From Methanobacteriota archaeon (lineage in GTDB: Archaea; Thermoplasmatota; Poseidoniia; Poseidoniales; Poseidoniaceae): a stretch of DNA of 5,612 nt. This document shows positions 3,588 through 5,612 of this stretch, in pieces. How positions within the stretch are numbered: the stretch's first letter is position 1; every line of letters begins with the position of its first letter. The stretch covers positions 33,094-38,705 of the forward strand of contig PBHQ01000026.1 in the NCBI GenBank assembly GCA_002719475.1, given 5' to 3'. Below the pieces are notes generated by a model. It saw only the letters and a program-made list of their open reading frames with translations, searched no databases and was not told where the DNA came from. The translations under genes were made by a program, and so were the position numbers.

Positions 3588-5612
3588 CTAGCCAACGAAT
3601 CTATCGGCCCATCGGTCTTCGGCCTTACTTGGAAGCCCTTCTGGGGTTTTGGGTTCTCTATTTTTGACTAACATCAATATGACTACAATGAACAATAAAA
3701 CCGCTAACAACAAGAAGCCCATTCTTAGAAGATTATTCTCTGACTCTAATTCTGAAGAGGGCGATGCTTTCACCCCGCCATCGTTCAAATCATCGTGTGT
3801 ATCATCCACGGATTGAGGCAGGGACTGAGCGCCAACAGATTTGAGCGTCAATACGACATAGGATGGATTACCTGCTGTGTCCAAGGCTTTAATTTCCATT
3901 GTCATAGAAGCCGCTGTCAGATCAAGTTCGCATTTCCAAGTTGCAACTTCGAGTTCTGCCGAATAATATGGTGAAGTTTGTTCAGATTGATTGCCCAATA
4001 ACCTACAAGATACCTCAGATAGTTGTTCACCGCCCCGTATAGTAAGGTGAGACATTCCAACAGGCACTCCATCAAAGGTAGTACTCATTCCATTAGTCAA
4101 CCAAGTTTGTTCGAGTGGGGATTCGGATTCATTGGTAATAATACCCAGCAATAGAGAAGGCGTAAGCATATCTTCACCCACCAAGATTACCGCTCCAGGG
4201 TTCAAATTGAGGTCGCTGTTACCCGACTGATCCGAAACACTAACTGCATAAGTTGCTGTTAAATCAGTATTAGCAGACGAGAGTGTATAGTTGGTACTGA
4301 TTGTTTGGGTGTCATCCGATGTGGACTTGACAACTTCCCAGCCACTAGATTCGAGATTCCAATTTGTCTGCGATGACCAATCACCGGCCTTTCTCCATAT
4401 CTGATAGGTGGAATTTTCTTCTACAGCACTCCATGTAAATGAGACCGTTTTTGTTGAGCCATCAAAGGTTGCACTGAGATCATTAACTTGGGATGGGGAT
4501 TTTGTGTCTTCGCGTATGCTTGAAATGATGGTATTTCTTCCCGAAATTAACAAATTGTTTTGATATGGCGTTGTTGATTGCCCCCATGTCGCAACAACCG
4601 TAACTGCATACCAGGTATCTCTTTCAATGCCAATCGAAATGGTATTCTCGAACGTGGTCCCATTGGTGCTGGCAATCTTGGAACAGGTGGAATTCAAACA
4701 TGATTCCGTAACTTCTCCTAATGTACTCATCCATACATCATAGATCGCGTCGGTTACATATGGAACTGGATCCCAAGAAATTGTAGTCAAAGCAGAAGAT
4801 TTGCTCTCTACGATCAGTCCCGAGGGGACGGTCAAAATCGTTCCAATATTTGTTTCATGAATTGGACCGGCAATTGGATTTGCGGAATTTAAATCGGAAA
4901 TTCTGTTTCCGACTTCATCCTTGAGTGTTATCGCATACCAGAACTCCCCATTGCTTTCTGACACAAGGTGATGATTGTAAGTTGTTGTATTGTATGGTAA
5001 TTCAACCAACAGCTCCACTCCATTCTGAGATAATGAAGAAAATTCTGAACTCGAACGCCAAACCTGAATCGTGAAATTCTCTTCCAGAACCCCTCCTTCC
5101 CAAGATAAATTGGTAACTCCTAATGTGGGATTGAATGAGGCTTGAAGTTGGCCGAATAATTCTGGGGCTATGTTGTCTTCCCTTATTGGTTCAAGCAGAG
5201 TATTGGTACCTATGAATCTCGAATCTTCCCATGTGTCATATCGATAAGTTACTGAATAATACGCCTCTTCTTCTATTTGACCAACGTGCTGATGAACAAA
5301 TGATGTGGCATCGTGACTAAGAGTTGCTACAATGCTTGAGTCTATATCATCCCAATTGTTTCCCGCTATTGGCACTAGATGCCTCCATACCCAAATCGTT
5401 CTGTTTGAAGGAACGTCTAATCCTACTTCATCGGCATTGACCCAATGAATACTGGTGGAACTGTTTGCAGGGTTATATTCCGCCGAAACCCTCAGCGGGG
5501 CCCATATGGGGTGTACATCTTCCCATAGGCCCATGCTCTGACTATGTCCTGAGTTGAGATCTGCGATTGTGCTTCCATTCGGCAAATTTGTTACCACTCC
5601 ATAATAGTAGGT
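3588..5612 (-). CDS. large FN3-repeat surface protein with C-terminal membrane anchor, N-terminus missing
   Basis: The frame is open to the window edge, so the gene is partial at its 5' end and its signal peptide is not visible. The GTG at 5597 is internal: the residues before it continue a Tyr-Tyr-Tyr strand typical of the end of a repeat unit. Numbering from that GTG as residue 1, the protein has a repeat tail (1-31), four FN3-like units (32-144, 145-258, 259-367, 368-479), one different beta-sandwich-like domain (480-586) with Cys531/Cys556 that could pair, a Ser/Asp/Glu-rich linker (~590-622), one transmembrane helix (623-644) and a basic 25-residue tail. About twelve Asn-x-Ser/Thr sites are spread over the ectodomain and none is in the tail, which suits a glycosylated extracellular protein. 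Likely roles are adhesion, cell-surface structure or ligand binding; none is proven. It heads a two-gene run with the four-helix protein. Confidence 0.88.
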   Translation of the reverse strand, partial: TYYYGVVTNLPNGSTIADLNSGHSQSMGLWEDVHPIWAPLRVSAEYNPANSSTSIHWVNADEVGLDVPSNRTIWVWRHLVPIAGNNWDDIDSSIVATLSHDATSFVHQHVGQIEEEAYYSVTYRYDTWEDSRFIGTNTLLEPIREDNIAPELFGQLQASFNPTLGVTNLSWEGGVLEENFTIQVWRSSSEFSSLSQNGVELLVELPYNTTTYNHHLVSESNGEFWYAITLKDEVGNRISDLNSANPIAGPIHETNIGTILTVPSGLIVESKSSALTTISWDPVPYVTDAIYDVWMSTLGEVTESCLNSTCSKIASTNGTTFENTISIGIERDTWYAVTVVATWGQSTTPYQNNLLISGRNTIISSIREDTKSPSQVNDLSATFDGSTKTVSFTWSAVEENSTYQIWRKAGDWSSQTNWNLESSGWEVVKSTSDDTQTISTNYTLSSANTDLTATYAVSVSDQSGNSDLNLNPGAVILVGEDMLTPSLLLGIITNESESPLEQTWLTNGMSTTFDGVPVGMSHLTIRGGEQLSEVSCRLLGNQSEQTSPYYSAELEVATWKCELDLTAASMTMEIKALDTAGNPSYVVLTLKSVGAQSLPQSVDDTHDDLNDGGVKASPSSELESENNLLRMGFLLLAVLLFIVVILMLVKNREPKTPEGLPSKAEDRWADRFVG
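3666..3731 (-). other. C-terminal transmembrane anchor of the FN3 surface protein
   Basis: A 22-residue hydrophobic segment (Leu-Leu-Arg-Met-Gly-Phe then Leu/Ala/Val/Ile/Phe) is followed by Lys-Asn-Arg and a charged 25-residue tail. With the acidic linker before it, this gives an outside ectodomain and an inside tail. No PGF-CTERM-like sorting motif is seen, so a retained helix is more likely than processing by an archaeosortase. Confidence 0.85.
3840..4160 (-). other. membrane-proximal beta-rich domain, not an FN3 repeat
   Basis: Residues 480-586 (numbered from 5597) lack the Val-Trp-Arg motif and differ from the four upstream units. They contain Cys531 and Cys556, which could form a disulfide, alternating hydrophobic strands and an Asp-Thr-Ala-Gly-Asn-Pro turn near the end that resembles those of bacterial Ig-like domains. 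This may be the stalk domain next to the membrane. The fold is inferred. Confidence 0.5.
4161..5504 (-). repeat. four tandem FN3-like protein repeats, ~112 residues each
   Basis: The units lie at 5166-5504, 4824-5165, 4497-4823 and 4161-4496 (reading direction right to left), with a fifth partial unit at the window edge. Each has an early Ser-Trp or His-Trp strand, a central hydrophobic-x-Val/Ile-Trp-Arg/Met motif (residues ~68-72, 177-181, 286-290, 398-402), a late Tyr-Ala/Ser-Val/Ile-Thr/Ser strand (~114, 221, 330, 450) and usually ends in Glu-Asp-x-x-(x)-Pro. The periods between closing prolines are 115, 113, 110 and 112 residues. Units have diverged strongly, with no obvious near-identical DNA repeats, so the duplication is old. 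Confidence 0.75.

Noticed and set aside
5595..5597. GTG 5597 (minus strand) as the start of the FN3 protein
   Set aside because: The frame stays open to the window edge and the residues before it continue a repeat unit; there is also no signal peptide after it.
1..5612. CRISPR array, tRNA/rRNA, insertion sequence, toxin-antitoxin pair or prophage genes
   Set aside because: Looked for by eye and not found: no regularly spaced short DNA repeats, no terminal inverted repeats with a transposase and no small paired genes. Nearly all bases are accounted for by the seven genes listed.

Overview
The window reads as chromosomal DNA from a planktonic archaeon. The best guess is a Thermoplasmatota lineage such as marine group II (Poseidoniales). 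This is inferred from three things: a THEP1-type NTPase typical of archaea, archaeal-style Shine-Dalgarno sites (AGGTGA, GGTGA, GGAGG) ahead of the starts, and a large fibronectin-III-like surface protein with a C-terminal membrane anchor. The lineage is not proven by any marker gene here. Coding density is very high, and no stretch over 300 bases lacks a gene.

Layout. Bases 1-1047 (+) are the C-terminal part of an N6-adenine DNA methyltransferase of the gamma / type IIG-like kind; its catalytic half lies outside the window. A 109-base spacer with a possible TATA-like box follows. Then comes a tight same-strand run: a THEP1-like nucleoside-triphosphatase (1157-1741), a small two-helix membrane protein (1781-2128), glycine cleavage H protein gcvH (2175-2558) and a type 1 RNase H (2568-3107). 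Gaps in this run are 39, 46 and 9 bases, consistent with one transcript. On the other strand, a large surface protein made of tandem FN3-like domains (3588-5612, N-terminus cut off by the window edge) is followed after 24 bases by a four-helix membrane protein (3108-3563). The two runs converge tail to tail with no base between the stop codons at 3107/3108.

How the genes work together. The plus-strand run mixes housekeeping jobs: nucleotide hydrolysis, one-carbon/glycine metabolism and RNA-DNA hybrid removal. No single pathway is evident. The minus-strand pair is a cell-envelope unit: a probably glycosylated extracellular rod held by one transmembrane helix, plus a small integral membrane protein of unknown role. 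Four annotated starts differ from the longest open frames, because ribosome-binding sites and family lengths favour internal ATGs or show that the frame runs off the window.

I found no CRISPR array, tRNA, rRNA, insertion sequence or clear defence island. The most interesting items are the regular ~112-residue repeat with its Glu-Asp...Pro linkers, the insertion in the RNase H, the altered P-loop of the NTPase, and the zero-gap convergent junction. I do not see strong evidence for a wholly new system.
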